64,000 bases of DNA from Caballeronia calidae (GTDB taxonomy: Bacteria > Pseudomonadota > Gammaproteobacteria > Burkholderiales > Burkholderiaceae), in the NCBI RefSeq assembly GCF_900044055.2, contig NZ_FCOX02000006.1:124001-188000 (forward strand). The letters are read 5' to 3'. Position numbers and translations under genes: made by a program. The notes beneath the pieces are model-generated. The model ran no database searches and was not told the origin of the DNA. It worked only from the letters and a program-made list of their open reading frames with translations. This document shows positions 8,878-18,998 of this stretch, piece by piece (within the stretch, counting starts at the first letter, position 1; each line of letters begins with the position of its first letter).

Positions 8878-11800
8878 ATGTGGATAGTCAACGTTGCGCT
8901 CAAGCGGCCTTACACGTTCATCGTGATGGCCATCATGATCCTGCTGGCAACGCCCTTCGTCCTCGTGACGACACCAGTGGACGTGCTTCCCGAAATCGAT
9001 ATTCCCGTCGTCAGCATCATCTGGAACTACACCGGCCTTTCCGCGCAGGACGTGGCCAATCGCATCACGTCGGTCAACGAGCGCAGCCTCACGACCACGG
9101 TGAACAACATCGAGCATATCGAGTCGCAATCGCTGCAAGGCATCGCGATCATCAAGCTCTTTCTGCAACCCACGGCGAACATTCAGACCGCGATTGCGCA
9201 GACGGTCGCCGTCGAGCAGGCGCAACTCAAGCAGATGCCGCCGGGCGCGACGCCGCCGCTCGTCATCAGCTATTCGGCGTCGAGCATTCCGGTGATCCAG
9301 CTCGGACTGTCTAGTCCAAGGCAGTCGGAGCAGGACCTGAACGACACCGCGCTCAACTTCCTGCGCCCGCAGCTCGTGACGATTCCCGGCGCGGCCGTGC
9401 CCTACCCTTACGGCGGCAAGACGCGGCTCATCTCCGTCGATCTCGACACGCGCGCGCTGCTCGCCAAGGGACTCACGCCGACCGACGTCGTGCAGGCCGT
9501 CAACGCACAAAACCTGATCTTGCCGACGGGCACCGCGAAAATCGGCCCGAAGGAATACACGATCAACATGAACGGCTCGCCCGCGACGGTCGCGGGACTG
9601 AACGACATTCCCGTACGCACGATCAACGGCGCGACGACCTACCTGCGCGAGGTCGCCCACGTGCGCGACGGCTTCTCGCCGCAGACCAACATCGTGCGGC
9701 AGGACGGTCATCGCGGCGTGCTGATCTCGGTGCTGAAGAACGGCAACGCGTCGACGCTGTCCATCGTCAACACGCTGAAGGATCTCTTGCCGCAAGCGCG
9801 CGCCTCGCTGCCGCCCGATCTCAAGATCAGCGCGCTCTTCGATCAGTCGGTGTTCGTGAAGGCCGCCGTGCAGGGCGTGGTGCGCGAGGCGCTGATCGCC
9901 GCCGCGCTCACCGCTGCGATGATCCTGCTCTTTCTCGGCAACTGGCGCAGCACGTGCATCATCGCGATCTCGATACCGCTCTCGATTCTCTCGTCGCTGA
10001 TCGTGCTGCATGCGCTCGGGCAGACCATCAACATCATGACGCTGGGCGGCCTTGCGCTCGCGGTCGGCATTCTCGTCGACGATGCGACCGTGACGATCGA
10101 AAACATCGAGCGGCACCTGCACATGGGCACCGATCTGCACGATGCGATTCTCGAAGGCGCGGGAGAGATCGCGGTGCCCGCGCTCGTGTCGACGCTATGC
10201 ATCTGCATCGTGTTCGTGCCGATGTTCTTTCTCACCGGCGTCGCGCGCTATCTCTTCGTGCCGCTTGCCGAAGCGGTCGTCTTCGCGATGCTCGCTTCGT
10301 ACATCCTGTCGCGCACGCTCGTGCCGACGCTCGCCATGCTCCTGATGGGCCACGCACACGCGCCCGATGCGAAGGCAAGGCCGAATCTTTTCATGCGCCT
10401 GCACCGCCGTTTCGATCGCGGCTTCGAGCGCATGCGCGGCGCGTATATTGTGATTCTGTCGAGCCTGCTGGTGCGCAGGCGTCTTTTCGCGGCGCTCTTT
10501 CTGGGCTTCTGCGTGTTATCGGCCGGCCTCGTGTTCGTGCTCGGCGAGGACTTCTTTCCGAGCGTCGATGCCGGCGATATCCGCATGCACATGCGCGCCC
10601 CGACGGGCACGCGCATCGAGGAAACCGCGCGTCTCGCCGATGAAGTCGAAAAGGTCGTGCGCCAGGTCGTGCCGCAGGACGAGCTCGCGACGATACTCGA
10701 TAACCTCGGCCTGCCTTATAGCGGCATCAATCTGTCGTACAGCAACGCGGGCACGATCGGCACGCTCGACGGCGAGATTCAGGTCGCGTTGAAACCCGAT
10801 CACGCGCCGACTCAAAACTACATCGACGAACTGCGCGCGCTTCTGCCGCGCCGCTTTCCCGGCGTCGAGTTCTTCTTTCAGCCCGCCGATATCGTCACGC
10901 AGATTTTGAACTTCGGCCTGCCCGCCGCCATCGACGTGCAGATTCAAGGGCAGAACGGCCGAGCGAACTTCGAAGTCGCGAGCAGGCTGATGAAGCAGAT
11001 CCGCATGATTCCCGGCAATGTCGACACCCACATCCAGCAGAAGCTCGACGAGCCCGCGATCGACCTGCAGATGGACCGCACGCGCCTGCAGCAACTCAAT
11101 CTCTCCGCGAGCAATGTCGCGCAGAACGTGCTCGTCTCGCTATCGGGCAGCTCGCAAACCGCGCCGGGATTCTGGTTCAATCCGCGCAACGGCGTCGAGT
11201 ACAACCTCGCGGTGCAGACGCCGCAGTATCAGGTTTCGTCCATCGACGAACTCCTGCGCACGCCCGTGTCCGCATCGCTCAACGGGCCCACGCAACTGCT
11301 CGGCAATCTCGTGCGCCTCTCGCCGCAGACGCAGTTCGCGGTGGTCACCCACTACAACATCCGGCCCGTGATCGATCTCTTCGTGAGCGTGGAAGGGCGC
11401 GATCTCGGCGGCGTCGCGCGGCAGGTGAATCATCTCGTCGATGAAGCGCGCAAGACGCTTCCGCGCGGCAGCCAGATCGTCGTGCGCGGACAGGTCGAAA
11501 CGATGCGCACGTCGTTCCTTGGCCTTGGCCTGGGCGTCGCGATGGCGATCGTGCTCGTGTATCTGCTGATCGTCGTGAACTTCCAGTCGTGGATCGATCC
11601 GCTCATCATCGTGAGCGCATTGCCCGCGGCGCTCGCGGGCATCATCTGGATGCTCTTTCTCACCGGCACGCATTTGAGCGTGCCCGCGCTCACCGGCGCC
11701 ATCATGACGATGGGCGTCGCCACCGCGAACAGCATCCTCATGGTCTCGTTCGCGCGGCAACGGCTGAACGCGGGCATGCCGCCGCTCACCGCCGCGCTCG

Positions 11801-12063
11801 AAGCGGGCGCGAGCCGCATCCGTCCCGTGCTGATGACCGCCTTCGCGATGATCATCGGCATGGTGCCGATGGCACTCGGTCTCGGCGAAGGCGCGGAACA
11901 GAACGCGCCGCTCGGCCGCGCGGTCATCGGCGGCCTGCTGTTCGCAACGGTTTCCACGCTCTTTTTCGTGCCGCTCGTCTTTGCAGGCATTCATGCGCGT
12001 CTGGCGCGGCGCGCCGCGCGCAAGAACACGCGCCCGCATGAACACGACAGCGGCCAACACTGA
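8878..12063 (+). CDS. RND efflux pump, inner-membrane transporter (MdtB/AcrB type)
   Basis: This 1061-residue proton-driven RND pump has the full family layout: helix 1 (LKRPYTFIVMAIMILLATPF), a porter domain, helices 2-6 with ALAVGILVDDATVTIENIER (the helix 4 proton-relay Asp-Asp), a second porter domain, and the C-terminal helix bundle. The start at MWIVNVAL matches the usual N-terminus, so I chose the ATG at 8878 over an upstream in-frame start. It is followed by its adaptor and outer-membrane factor. The export substrate is not determinable; the two-component genes downstream resemble metal-response systems. Confidence 0.92.
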   Translation: MWIVNVALKRPYTFIVMAIMILLATPFVLVTTPVDVLPEIDIPVVSIIWNYTGLSAQDVANRITSVNERSLTTTVNNIEHIESQSLQGIAIIKLFLQPTANIQTAIAQTVAVEQAQLKQMPPGATPPLVISYSASSIPVIQLGLSSPRQSEQDLNDTALNFLRPQLVTIPGAAVPYPYGGKTRLISVDLDTRALLAKGLTPTDVVQAVNAQNLILPTGTAKIGPKEYTINMNGSPATVAGLNDIPVRTINGATTYLREVAHVRDGFSPQTNIVRQDGHRGVLISVLKNGNASTLSIVNTLKDLLPQARASLPPDLKISALFDQSVFVKAAVQGVVREALIAAALTAAMILLFLGNWRSTCIIAISIPLSILSSLIVLHALGQTINIMTLGGLALAVGILVDDATVTIENIERHLHMGTDLHDAILEGAGEIAVPALVSTLCICIVFVPMFFLTGVARYLFVPLAEAVVFAMLASYILSRTLVPTLAMLLMGHAHAPDAKARPNLFMRLHRRFDRGFERMRGAYIVILSSLLVRRRLFAALFLGFCVLSAGLVFVLGEDFFPSVDAGDIRMHMRAPTGTRIEETARLADEVEKVVRQVVPQDELATILDNLGLPYSGINLSYSNAGTIGTLDGEIQVALKPDHAPTQNYIDELRALLPRRFPGVEFFFQPADIVTQILNFGLPAAIDVQIQGQNGRANFEVASRLMKQIRMIPGNVDTHIQQKLDEPAIDLQMDRTRLQQLNLSASNVAQNVLVSLSGSSQTAPGFWFNPRNGVEYNLAVQTPQYQVSSIDELLRTPVSASLNGPTQLLGNLVRLSPQTQFAVVTHYNIRPVIDLFVSVEGRDLGGVARQVNHLVDEARKTLPRGSQIVVRGQVETMRTSFLGLGLGVAMAIVLVYLLIVVNFQSWIDPLIIVSALPAALAGIIWMLFLTGTHLSVPALTGAIMTMGVATANSILMVSFARQRLNAGMPPLTAALEAGASRIRPVLMTAFAMIIGMVPMALGLGEGAEQNAPLGRAVIGGLLFATVSTLFFVPLVFAGIHARLARRAARKNTRPHEHDSGQH

Positions 12064-12083
12064 CTTCACGGCATTCGACGAAC

Positions 12084-13322
12084 ATGACCGAAAAGAATCA
12101 CGCATCGCTTGCGATTCCCGCACGCGACCCGAACGAAGGGCCCGCGCTGCCGCCGCGCAATGCCGAATGGAAGCGCGCGAAGATCGCGCTCGTCATCGTG
12201 CTCGCGCTGCTTGCGATCGGCGCGGCGCGCACCGTCGTCACCGACGTGCTGCATAACCGCTCGATGGCCGCACGCACGCAGCAGAACGCGCAGCAGTATG
12301 TGAATGTCGTGCAGCCGTCGCAAACGGACGGCGGCGGTGAGACGACGCTGCCCGGCACCTTGCGCGGCTTCGTCGAATCGCCGATCTATGCGCGCGCAAC
12401 GGGCTATCTGCTGCACTGGTATGTCGATATCGGCACGCGCGTGAAGCAAGGCCAGTTGCTCGCCGATCTCGATACGCCCGAGATCGATCAGGAACTCGCG
12501 CAAGCGGTCGCGCAGCGCGACCAGACCGCATCGAGCCTCGGTCTTGCGAAGAGTTCGCTCGAACGCTGGCAACAACTGCGTCAACGCGATGCCGTGTCTC
12601 AACAGGAACTCGACGAACGTCAGAGCACATTCAACCAGGACGTCGCGAACCTCGCCGCCGCCGATGCCAACGTGAAGCGTCTGCGTCAGCTCGAATCGTT
12701 CAAGCGCATCGTTGCGCCGTTTGCCGGCGTCGTCACGCAGCGCAATGTCGATGTGGGCGATCTCATCGATGCGGGCAGCGGCACGAGCCGCGCGCTCTTC
12801 GCACTCGCGCAGTCCGATCCGTTGCGCGTGTTCGTGCAGATGCCGCAGGCGTATGCGCAGAACGTGGCGGTCGGACAGGACGTGGCCGTCTCGCAGGCGG
12901 AACTGCCGGGCGAGCAGTTCCACGGCAAGATCACGCATATCTCCGGCGCGATCGACGTACCCACGCGCTCGCTGCAGATCGAAGTGACGCTGCCCAATCC
13001 CGATGGCCGTCTGCGCCCCGGCGCGTATGTGCAGGTCGCGCTGCCCGCAACCGCGCATGCGCGCCTGCTCGTGCCCGGCAATGCGCTGCTGTTTCGCTCG
13101 GAGGGCCCGCGCCTCGCCGTCGTCGATGCGAACGGACAGGTGCATCTGCACAAGATCGTGATCGCGCAGGATCTCGGTCAGTCGCTCGAAATCGAGAGCG
13201 GCATCGAGGCGAGCGACAAGATCATCATCAACCCGAGCGATTCGATCGCGGACGGCGATCATGTCGTCATTGCGCCGCACGGGCTGCAACAGCCTGCATC
13301 GGGCAACAAGGCCGCATCATGA
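12084..13322 (+). CDS. RND efflux periplasmic adaptor (membrane fusion protein)
   Basis: This is a 412-residue adaptor that links the RND pump to the outer-membrane channel. An N-terminal membrane anchor (about residues 31-50) is followed by a lipoyl-like half (YLLHWYVDIGTRVKQGQLLA), a helical hairpin rich in Gln/Ala, the second lipoyl half (IVAPFAGVVTQRNVDVGDLI) and beta-barrel and membrane-proximal domains. It starts 20 bp after the pump gene, and its end overlaps the next gene (ATGA). Confidence 0.9.
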   Translation: MTEKNHASLAIPARDPNEGPALPPRNAEWKRAKIALVIVLALLAIGAARTVVTDVLHNRSMAARTQQNAQQYVNVVQPSQTDGGGETTLPGTLRGFVESPIYARATGYLLHWYVDIGTRVKQGQLLADLDTPEIDQELAQAVAQRDQTASSLGLAKSSLERWQQLRQRDAVSQQELDERQSTFNQDVANLAAADANVKRLRQLESFKRIVAPFAGVVTQRNVDVGDLIDAGSGTSRALFALAQSDPLRVFVQMPQAYAQNVAVGQDVAVSQAELPGEQFHGKITHISGAIDVPTRSLQIEVTLPNPDGRLRPGAYVQVALPATAHARLLVPGNALLFRSEGPRLAVVDANGQVHLHKIVIAQDLGQSLEIESGIEASDKIIINPSDSIADGDHVVIAPHGLQQPASGNKAAS

Positions 13323-14785
13323 AAGCCGCGCTCTGCATCATGCTCGTGCCGATGCTCGTGGCCTGCACCGTCGGGCCCGACTATCATCGGCCCGTCGCGG
13401 AGACACCGCCGACATGGAAGACCGATTCGTACTGGCGCGTCGGCGAACCGTCACATGCGCCGCTCGCGCTCGACTGGTGGCAAGGCTTCGACGACGCCAC
13501 GCTCAACACGCTCGAAACGCAGGCGCTCGCGCAGAACCAGACGCTCGCCGCCGCGAGCGCGCATTACGCGCAGGCACGCGCGACGCTCGCGCAAACCTCC
13601 GCGCTCGCGCTGCCCGAAGTCGATCTCGGCGCGAACGCATCGCGCTCGCGCATTTCGACGAATCGCCCGGTCAACAACTACGCGACGCCGAACAGCTCCA
13701 CCGTGCAGAACGATCTGAAGCTCGCGCCGACCGTCAATTACGACGTCGATCTCTTCGGCCGCATCCGGCGCGAAGTGGAAGGCGCGCGCGCATCGGCCGA
13801 TCAATCGCGCGACGATCTGGCGAATGCGCGGCTCGTGCTCACGACCGATCTCGCCAGCGATTACTTCTCGATGCGCGAGCTCGATGCCGAAATCGACGTG
13901 CTGAACCGTTCCGTCGATCTGCAGATGAAAGCGCTCGATTACGTGAAAGCGCAGCATGATCTCGGCGCGGTCTCCGGCCTCGATGTGCTGCAGCAACAGG
14001 CACTGCTCGACCAGACACGCGTGCAGGCGCAGTTGCTCCTGAATCAGCGCGCGCAATTCGAACATGCCATTGCCGCGCTCGTCGGCACGCCCGCGCCGCA
14101 ATTCTCCATCGCGCGCGAGTCGAACGATCGCCCGCTTCCGCCGATACCGCTCGGCGTGCCGAGCGATGTGCTGCAACGCAGGCCCGATGTCGCATCGGCC
14201 GAACGCGCGATGGCCGCGGCCAATGCGCAGATCGGCGTCGCGAAGGCGGCGTTCTTCCCGAGCCTCACGCTGAATGGCACCATCGGTTGGGAAAGCACCG
14301 CGTTTTCCAGCCTCATTTCAGCACCGAGCCTGTTATGGACCATCGGCACGATGGCGAGCCAGGTCGTGTTCGACGGAGGGCGACGCGCCGCCGCCGTCGA
14401 TTTCGCGAACGAAGGTTACGTCGCGGCGGTCGCGAATTATCGGCAAACGGTGCTCGGCGCGTTTCAGCAAGTGCAGGACGGGATCGTCGGATTGTCGGTG
14501 CTCGATGGCGCGGCGAAGCAATCGCACGCGGCGGTCGAAGACGCGCAACGCCTGCTGTCGCTCGCGAACGATCGTTATTCGGGCGGGCTCGTCGCCTATC
14601 TCGACGTCATCACCGCGCAGCAGCAATTGCTCACGAGCGAACGTCAGGACGTGCAGATTCGCGGGCAGCAGCGCACGGTGTCGGTCGCGCTCGTGAAGGC
14701 GCTGGGCGGCGGCTGGGACGTCCAGGACGCGACACGCGATAGCGAAGAAGTTGCAAATGCAAGCGATAGACCGACGCCGCGCTGA
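13319..14785 (+). CDS. RND efflux outer-membrane factor, NodT/OprM-family lipoprotein
   Basis: This 488-residue protein is the outer-membrane channel of the tripartite pump. The lipobox LVAC places the acylated Cys at residue 16, followed by TVGPDYHRP, the hallmark of NodT-family factors. Two outer-membrane-efflux repeats cover about residues 60-260 and 270-465. It overlaps the adaptor gene by 4 bp, so translation is probably coupled. Confidence 0.92.
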   Translation: MKAALCIMLVPMLVACTVGPDYHRPVAETPPTWKTDSYWRVGEPSHAPLALDWWQGFDDATLNTLETQALAQNQTLAAASAHYAQARATLAQTSALALPEVDLGANASRSRISTNRPVNNYATPNSSTVQNDLKLAPTVNYDVDLFGRIRREVEGARASADQSRDDLANARLVLTTDLASDYFSMRELDAEIDVLNRSVDLQMKALDYVKAQHDLGAVSGLDVLQQQALLDQTRVQAQLLLNQRAQFEHAIAALVGTPAPQFSIARESNDRPLPPIPLGVPSDVLQRRPDVASAERAMAAANAQIGVAKAAFFPSLTLNGTIGWESTAFSSLISAPSLLWTIGTMASQVVFDGGRRAAAVDFANEGYVAAVANYRQTVLGAFQQVQDGIVGLSVLDGAAKQSHAAVEDAQRLLSLANDRYSGGLVAYLDVITAQQQLLTSERQDVQIRGQQRTVSVALVKALGGGWDVQDATRDSEEVANASDRPTPR

Positions 14786-14881
14786 CACGGGACGAAATCA
14801 AGCAGGAAGGCTGCGAGGCTCGTATAGTAAGCAGTTGAACGAACACGGTAAACACACACTGAACGCGCACAGGTGCCAGGC

Positions 14882-15595
14882 ATGAAAGTCCTGATAGTCG
14901 AAGACGAACATAAAGTGGTGGACTACCTGCGCTCGGGCCTGACCGAGCAGGGCTGGGTCGTCGATGTCGCGATGGACGGCGAGGAAGGCACGCATCTCGC
15001 CATCGAATACGACTACGACGTGATCGTGCTCGACGTGATGCTGCCAAGACGCGACGGCTTCGCGGTGCTGAAGGCATTGCGCATGCAGAAGTCCACGCCG
15101 GTCATCATGCTCACCGCGCGCGATCACATCAACGATCGCGTGCGCGGCTTGCGCGAAGGCGCGGACGACTATCTGACCAAGCCGTTCTCGTTCCTCGAGC
15201 TCGTCGAGCGATTGCATGCGCTCGCGCGCCGCACGCGCGCGCAGGAATCGACGCTCATTTCCGTCGGCGATCTGTATGTCGATCTGATCGGACGCCGCGC
15301 GACCCGCGACGGCGTGAGGCTCGATCTCACCGCGAAGGAGTTCCAGCTGCTTTCGGTGCTCGCGCGCCGTCACGGCGACATTCTCTCGAAGACCGCGATC
15401 ACCGAGCTCGTCTGGGAAGTCGATTTCGAAAGCCACACGAATGTCGTCGAAACGGCGATCAAGCGCCTGCGCGCGAAACTCGACGGACCGTTTCGCACGA
15501 AACTGCTGCATACCGTGCGCGGCATGGGCTACGTGCTCGAAGTGCGCGAAGCCCGCGAGACGCGCGAAGCAAGGGAAGACGCGAGACCATCATGA
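14882..15595 (+). CDS. OmpR-family response regulator (CopR/IrlR type)
   Basis: This 237-residue regulator has a receiver domain (VLIVEDE, phospho-acceptor Asp51 in VIVLDVMLP, MLTAR and Lys100) followed by a winged-helix DNA-binding domain (LTAKEFQLLSVLARR...LLHTVRGMGYVLE). The start is the ATG of MKVLIVEDE. It overlaps the sensor kinase by 4 bp. The metal-response type is inferred from overall resemblance to CusR/CopR proteins. It probably controls the pump operon just upstream. Confidence 0.9.
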   Translation: MKVLIVEDEHKVVDYLRSGLTEQGWVVDVAMDGEEGTHLAIEYDYDVIVLDVMLPRRDGFAVLKALRMQKSTPVIMLTARDHINDRVRGLREGADDYLTKPFSFLELVERLHALARRTRAQESTLISVGDLYVDLIGRRATRDGVRLDLTAKEFQLLSVLARRHGDILSKTAITELVWEVDFESHTNVVETAIKRLRAKLDGPFRTKLLHTVRGMGYVLEVREARETREAREDARPS

Positions 15596-17079
15596 ACACG
15601 AAGTGGGCGTCGTTGCCGCAGCATGAGGCGCGTGAGCCGCGCACGCAGCGCTCCATTTCACGGCGTCTCGCCGTGATGTTCGCGCTGGTTGCGCTGTTCG
15701 TGTTTTCGCTCGTCGGCTCGGGCTTGTTTCTCGTGCTGCGCGTGCAGCTCGAGCAGCACTTGCGCGATTCGCTCGACAATCGCGCGGAGATCGCGCGGCT
15801 CATCGTCACGCACGTATCGAATCCGGACAAATGGAAGATCGCGAAAGAGAAGCTCGCGGACATCACGCCGCGCGACGGCTCGACGCTCTTCGCCGTATCG
15901 AGCAACGATCCGCGCTATGAATACGGCGCGCCGCCGCAGGGCCGCGTCGTCAAGCGCGTGATGGGCGGCTATGCGCGCTTCCGCCCCGCGGATCACACGT
16001 ACGACATGCTGATGACCACGCTGACGATCCCGCCGAATGCGGACCGTCCGCCCTTGCAGTTGTTCGTCGCGATCGACTGCTCGCCGAACGTCCACACGAT
16101 GCGCGCGTTCGGTCTCGCGCTCGCCGCATTGATGGCGCTCGCCACCGTCGCCGTGCTGGTGCTGAGCTATTCGGTCGCGCGACTCGGCCTCGCGCCGCTC
16201 ACGCGGCTCACGCGCGACGCATCGAAGCTGAGTCCGAACAACCGCTCGCAGCGCCTCAACACGCGCGCGCTGCCGATGGAACTGGAAGATCTCGCGAAGT
16301 CCTTCAACGGCGCGCTCGAACGGCTCGATCACGCTTACGGAAGGCTCGAATCCTTCAATGCCGATGTCGCGCACGAGCTGCGTACACCGGTCACGATACT
16401 CATCGGTCAGACTGAAGTGGCGTTGACGCGCGACCGTTCCATCGAAGAATTGCGTCACACGCTGCAATCGAATCTCGAAGAGTTCGAGCGCGTGCGCGCG
16501 ATCATCAACGACATGCTGTTCCTCGCGCGCGCCGATCAGGGCGAACGCGCAACGGGTCTCGTCGAGGTATCGCTCGCGGCGGAAGTCGGCCGCACGCTGG
16601 AATTTCTGGAGATTCCGCTGGAGGAAGCGCAGGTCCGCGCGGTGGCGAGCGGCGATGCGCGTGCCTTCGTGAACACGTCGCTGTTCGGGCGCGCGCTGTC
16701 CAATCTCGTGATGAACGCGATCCAGCACTGCCCGCCGCATGCGACCATCTCCGTGTCGATCTCGCGCGAGCATGGGCGCATCCGCATCGCGGTGGCGAAT
16801 CCCGGCGAGCCCATTCAGCCGCATGTGATGGCGCATCTCTTCGACCGCTTCTATCGCGCGGAAAGCTCGCGCACGAACAGCCGCGAGAATCACGGCCTGG
16901 GCCTCGCCATCGTGAAGGCGGTGGCGGAGATGCATCGCGGCACGGTGTCGGCAACGAGCGAGAACGGCGTCAACACGTTCTCGTTCTCGGTCGCGCGTTT
17001 CGGCAACGAGCCGCGGCGCGCGGAGGATGTGGCGTTGCCGGTGCCGCCGGTCGTCGAGACGAAGTCCGCCGCGACGTGA
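15592..17079 (+). CDS. Heavy-metal-type sensor histidine kinase (CusS/CopS-like)
   Basis: This 495-residue membrane kinase has helices at about 27-50 and 172-195 enclosing a periplasmic sensor region. A HAMP segment (RLGLAPLTRLTRDASKLSP) follows, then the H-box with His261 in DVAHELRTPV and an ATPase domain with the N-box around NLVMNAIQHC and GLGLAIVKAVAEMH. The domain order and size fit the heavy-metal sensor kinase family. The actual signal is not shown by the sequence. Confidence 0.9.
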   Translation: MNTKWASLPQHEAREPRTQRSISRRLAVMFALVALFVFSLVGSGLFLVLRVQLEQHLRDSLDNRAEIARLIVTHVSNPDKWKIAKEKLADITPRDGSTLFAVSSNDPRYEYGAPPQGRVVKRVMGGYARFRPADHTYDMLMTTLTIPPNADRPPLQLFVAIDCSPNVHTMRAFGLALAALMALATVAVLVLSYSVARLGLAPLTRLTRDASKLSPNNRSQRLNTRALPMELEDLAKSFNGALERLDHAYGRLESFNADVAHELRTPVTILIGQTEVALTRDRSIEELRHTLQSNLEEFERVRAIINDMLFLARADQGERATGLVEVSLAAEVGRTLEFLEIPLEEAQVRAVASGDARAFVNTSLFGRALSNLVMNAIQHCPPHATISVSISREHGRIRIAVANPGEPIQPHVMAHLFDRFYRAESSRTNSRENHGLGLAIVKAVAEMHRGTVSATSENGVNTFSFSVARFGNEPRRAEDVALPVPPVVETKSAAT

Positions 17080-17088
17080 CGGCGTTCG

Positions 17089-17715
17089 TCACTGACAGAA
17101 ATATTCGTCCGATGCCGCGACCGGCGCCTCCGCGGTCGCCGGCTTGAAATGACTGTACTTGCGGTACGTCTTGCCGTTCACCGTGACGGACTCCGCCGCT
17201 TCCGTCTCGCCCGAGCTCGATGCGATCGCGCTGCTGTGCGCTTCCACGTTGCCGTTGCTCCAGCTGCTCGCGCGCGCGAACGCTCCGCCTTTCGACGTAT
17301 CGGTCTTGTTCTCCGTCGAGATCGCGTTCGTGACGGGATTGCCGAAACTCTTCGTATCGATCGACGATTTCGGCGGCTCATACCCCCACTTCGACGTGAG
17401 CGTGCTCATGTCGATCACCTGCGGCTTCCAGCCGATCACCTTCGGGCCGATCGCGAGGGGCGACAGTTCCACCGCGACGATCTGCGTGCCGCGCCGCGCC
17501 ACCAGCAGGCACTTGCCGCCCGATGTCTGCAACGGCACGTAGCCGCTCGACGGCAACAGCGCGAGCGCCTGCGCGTCGGGCATCGACTGCACGCCGACCG
17601 GGTTCGCGGCCCAGATCACGCCGGCGCTCGCATCGGCGTGCGCGCTCATCGGCATCATCGAGACCATCGCACTCGCCGCGAGCGCGATGGCCGCCGTTTT
17701 CATCTGACTCTTCAT
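17089..17715 (-). CDS. Exported protein of unknown function
   Basis: This 208-residue protein has a signal peptide ending near AHADA (residue 29). A compact N-terminal part contains a repeated-strand look (PSSGYVPLQTSGGKCLLVARR). A Ser/Asn/Ala-rich stretch (about 130-170) is followed by GKTYRKYSHFKP, and the last residues are EYFCQ. I recognise no family. It is the last of four leftward genes for exported proteins, 17089-19820, and may be secreted or surface-exposed with them. Confidence 0.7.
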   Translation of the reverse strand: MKSQMKTAAIALAASAMVSMMPMSAHADASAGVIWAANPVGVQSMPDAQALALLPSSGYVPLQTSGGKCLLVARRGTQIVAVELSPLAIGPKVIGWKPQVIDMSTLTSKWGYEPPKSSIDTKSFGNPVTNAISTENKTDTSKGGAFARASSWSNGNVEAHSSAIASSSGETEAAESVTVNGKTYRKYSHFKPATAEAPVAASDEYFCQ

Positions 17716-17859
17716 CGCATGCCTCAGCGGGAAAACGAGGGTTGACTCTCCGGGACCAGTCTTTCAGAGCCAACCCTTCAAAGGGAGAGACGGCCTGATT
17801 GCTCAGACGCGTCTCTTCTGCTCCATGGCGCCACTCTGCCAATGGACGGGGCTGCTTCC

Positions 17860-18852
17860 TCACTGCACCAGCGAGACTTCGATCTTTTCGCCGATGGGCG
17901 CGTTCGCCACTTCCACGCCATCCGTGTCCGCAGCCTGATCGTACATCCGCGCCGCGACCGGCGTCGGCTGCGCCACCTGCTTCGCGGGCGCCGGCTGAGC
18001 CTGCTTGGCCTCGTCCTGGGTCTTCAGGTTGACGTCCGGATTGTTCGCGGCCGTCACCGGCAGGCCGAGACGCGCGCGGATCAGCGGGTCGCGATACTTT
18101 TCGTCATCCGACAGCACCGCGTCCGCGCCCGACTTCGCGAGCGGCGTGGTCATGCCCGGGCACAGATGGCCCGTGGCTTCGACCGCGCGGCGGTTCGCTT
18201 CGCTCTGGCACAGCAGCGCGAGCGCGACATCCGTCAGGCCCATCGCGCGGAATTCGCGTGCATCGAGACGGCGTACGCAAGCCTGGTCGACGAGCGTCGT
18301 GCCACCGGTCGCGCCGAAGCCCGTGATCGAGAGGCCGAAGCTCGCGGAGCCCATGCAGGTATCGGAAAGCGTCGTCGTCAGTGCGGGGGCGGCGATCGCC
18401 GGCGTCGTGCGCACCGAGTACGAGCTCTGGTTGTAATCGACCGTCGTGCGCGTATCGAACGCGCTCGTGCCGGGGCCGCTGGTGGCCGCCTTGCCGGTCG
18501 CATCGGTGCCGCTGCTCGCGCCGGTGCCGTTCGCGCCCGTGCTCGAATTCGCGAGGGCCGGCATCGTCAGCGAGATGTTGACGTTCGACGAGCCGCCCTG
18601 AGCGGACGATCGGCCGCCGTTCGCGTTCGCGACACCGAGGCCGCCCACCGACGAAGAATTGGAACTGGTGTTGGCCGTCGAGTTCGCCGACGTGCCGATG
18701 TTGTTGAGACTGGAGCCGCCACCCTGGCCGATGCCCGTCGAAGTCGAACCCGAGATCGAACCCGACGTGGAATTGGACGTGGTGTCAGCATGGGCGAGTT
18801 GCGCGGCGCAAAACAGGACCGCGCATGCCAGTTGCAAAGTGGTCTTCTTCAT
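17860..18852 (-). CDS. Exported Ser/Gly/Asn-rich protein with Cys-containing C-domain
   Basis: This 330-residue protein starts with a signal peptide (cleavage near AHADT, residue 23). A low-complexity Ser/Thr/Asn/Gly region covers about 24-150. A more ordered domain follows with Cys residues in DTCMGSASFGLSITGFG, VDQACVRRLDAREF, ALLCQSE and HLCPG. The tail is Ala/Pro/Gln-rich. GGAG precedes the ATG. The two-part build suggests a surface or matrix protein, which is inference. No known function is recognised. Confidence 0.72.
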   Translation of the reverse strand: MKKTTLQLACAVLFCAAQLAHADTTSNSTSGSISGSTSTGIGQGGGSSLNNIGTSANSTANTSSNSSSVGGLGVANANGGRSSAQGGSSNVNISLTMPALANSSTGANGTGASSGTDATGKAATSGPGTSAFDTRTTVDYNQSSYSVRTTPAIAAPALTTTLSDTCMGSASFGLSITGFGATGGTTLVDQACVRRLDAREFRAMGLTDVALALLCQSEANRRAVEATGHLCPGMTTPLAKSGADAVLSDDEKYRDPLIRARLGLPVTAANNPDVNLKTQDEAKQAQPAPAKQVAQPTPVAARMYDQAADTDGVEVANAPIGEKIEVSLVQ

Positions 18853-18998
18853 TATGGTTCTCCGGAAAGAAAGGGGAACGCCACAGCGCATGACGGTCCC
18901 GGACGACTTAGAGTTTTTTTATGGGTTTCGGCAAAGGCGGTGTCCGAGAAGCAGTTGCCTCATCGTGACGCCGCCTCCGCCGTGGCTCACGGGCCGGC

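Noticed and set aside
14786..14881. Terminator between the RND outer-membrane factor and the response regulator
   Set aside because: No stem with T-run is present in the 96-base gap, so the regulator genes may be co-transcribed with the pump.
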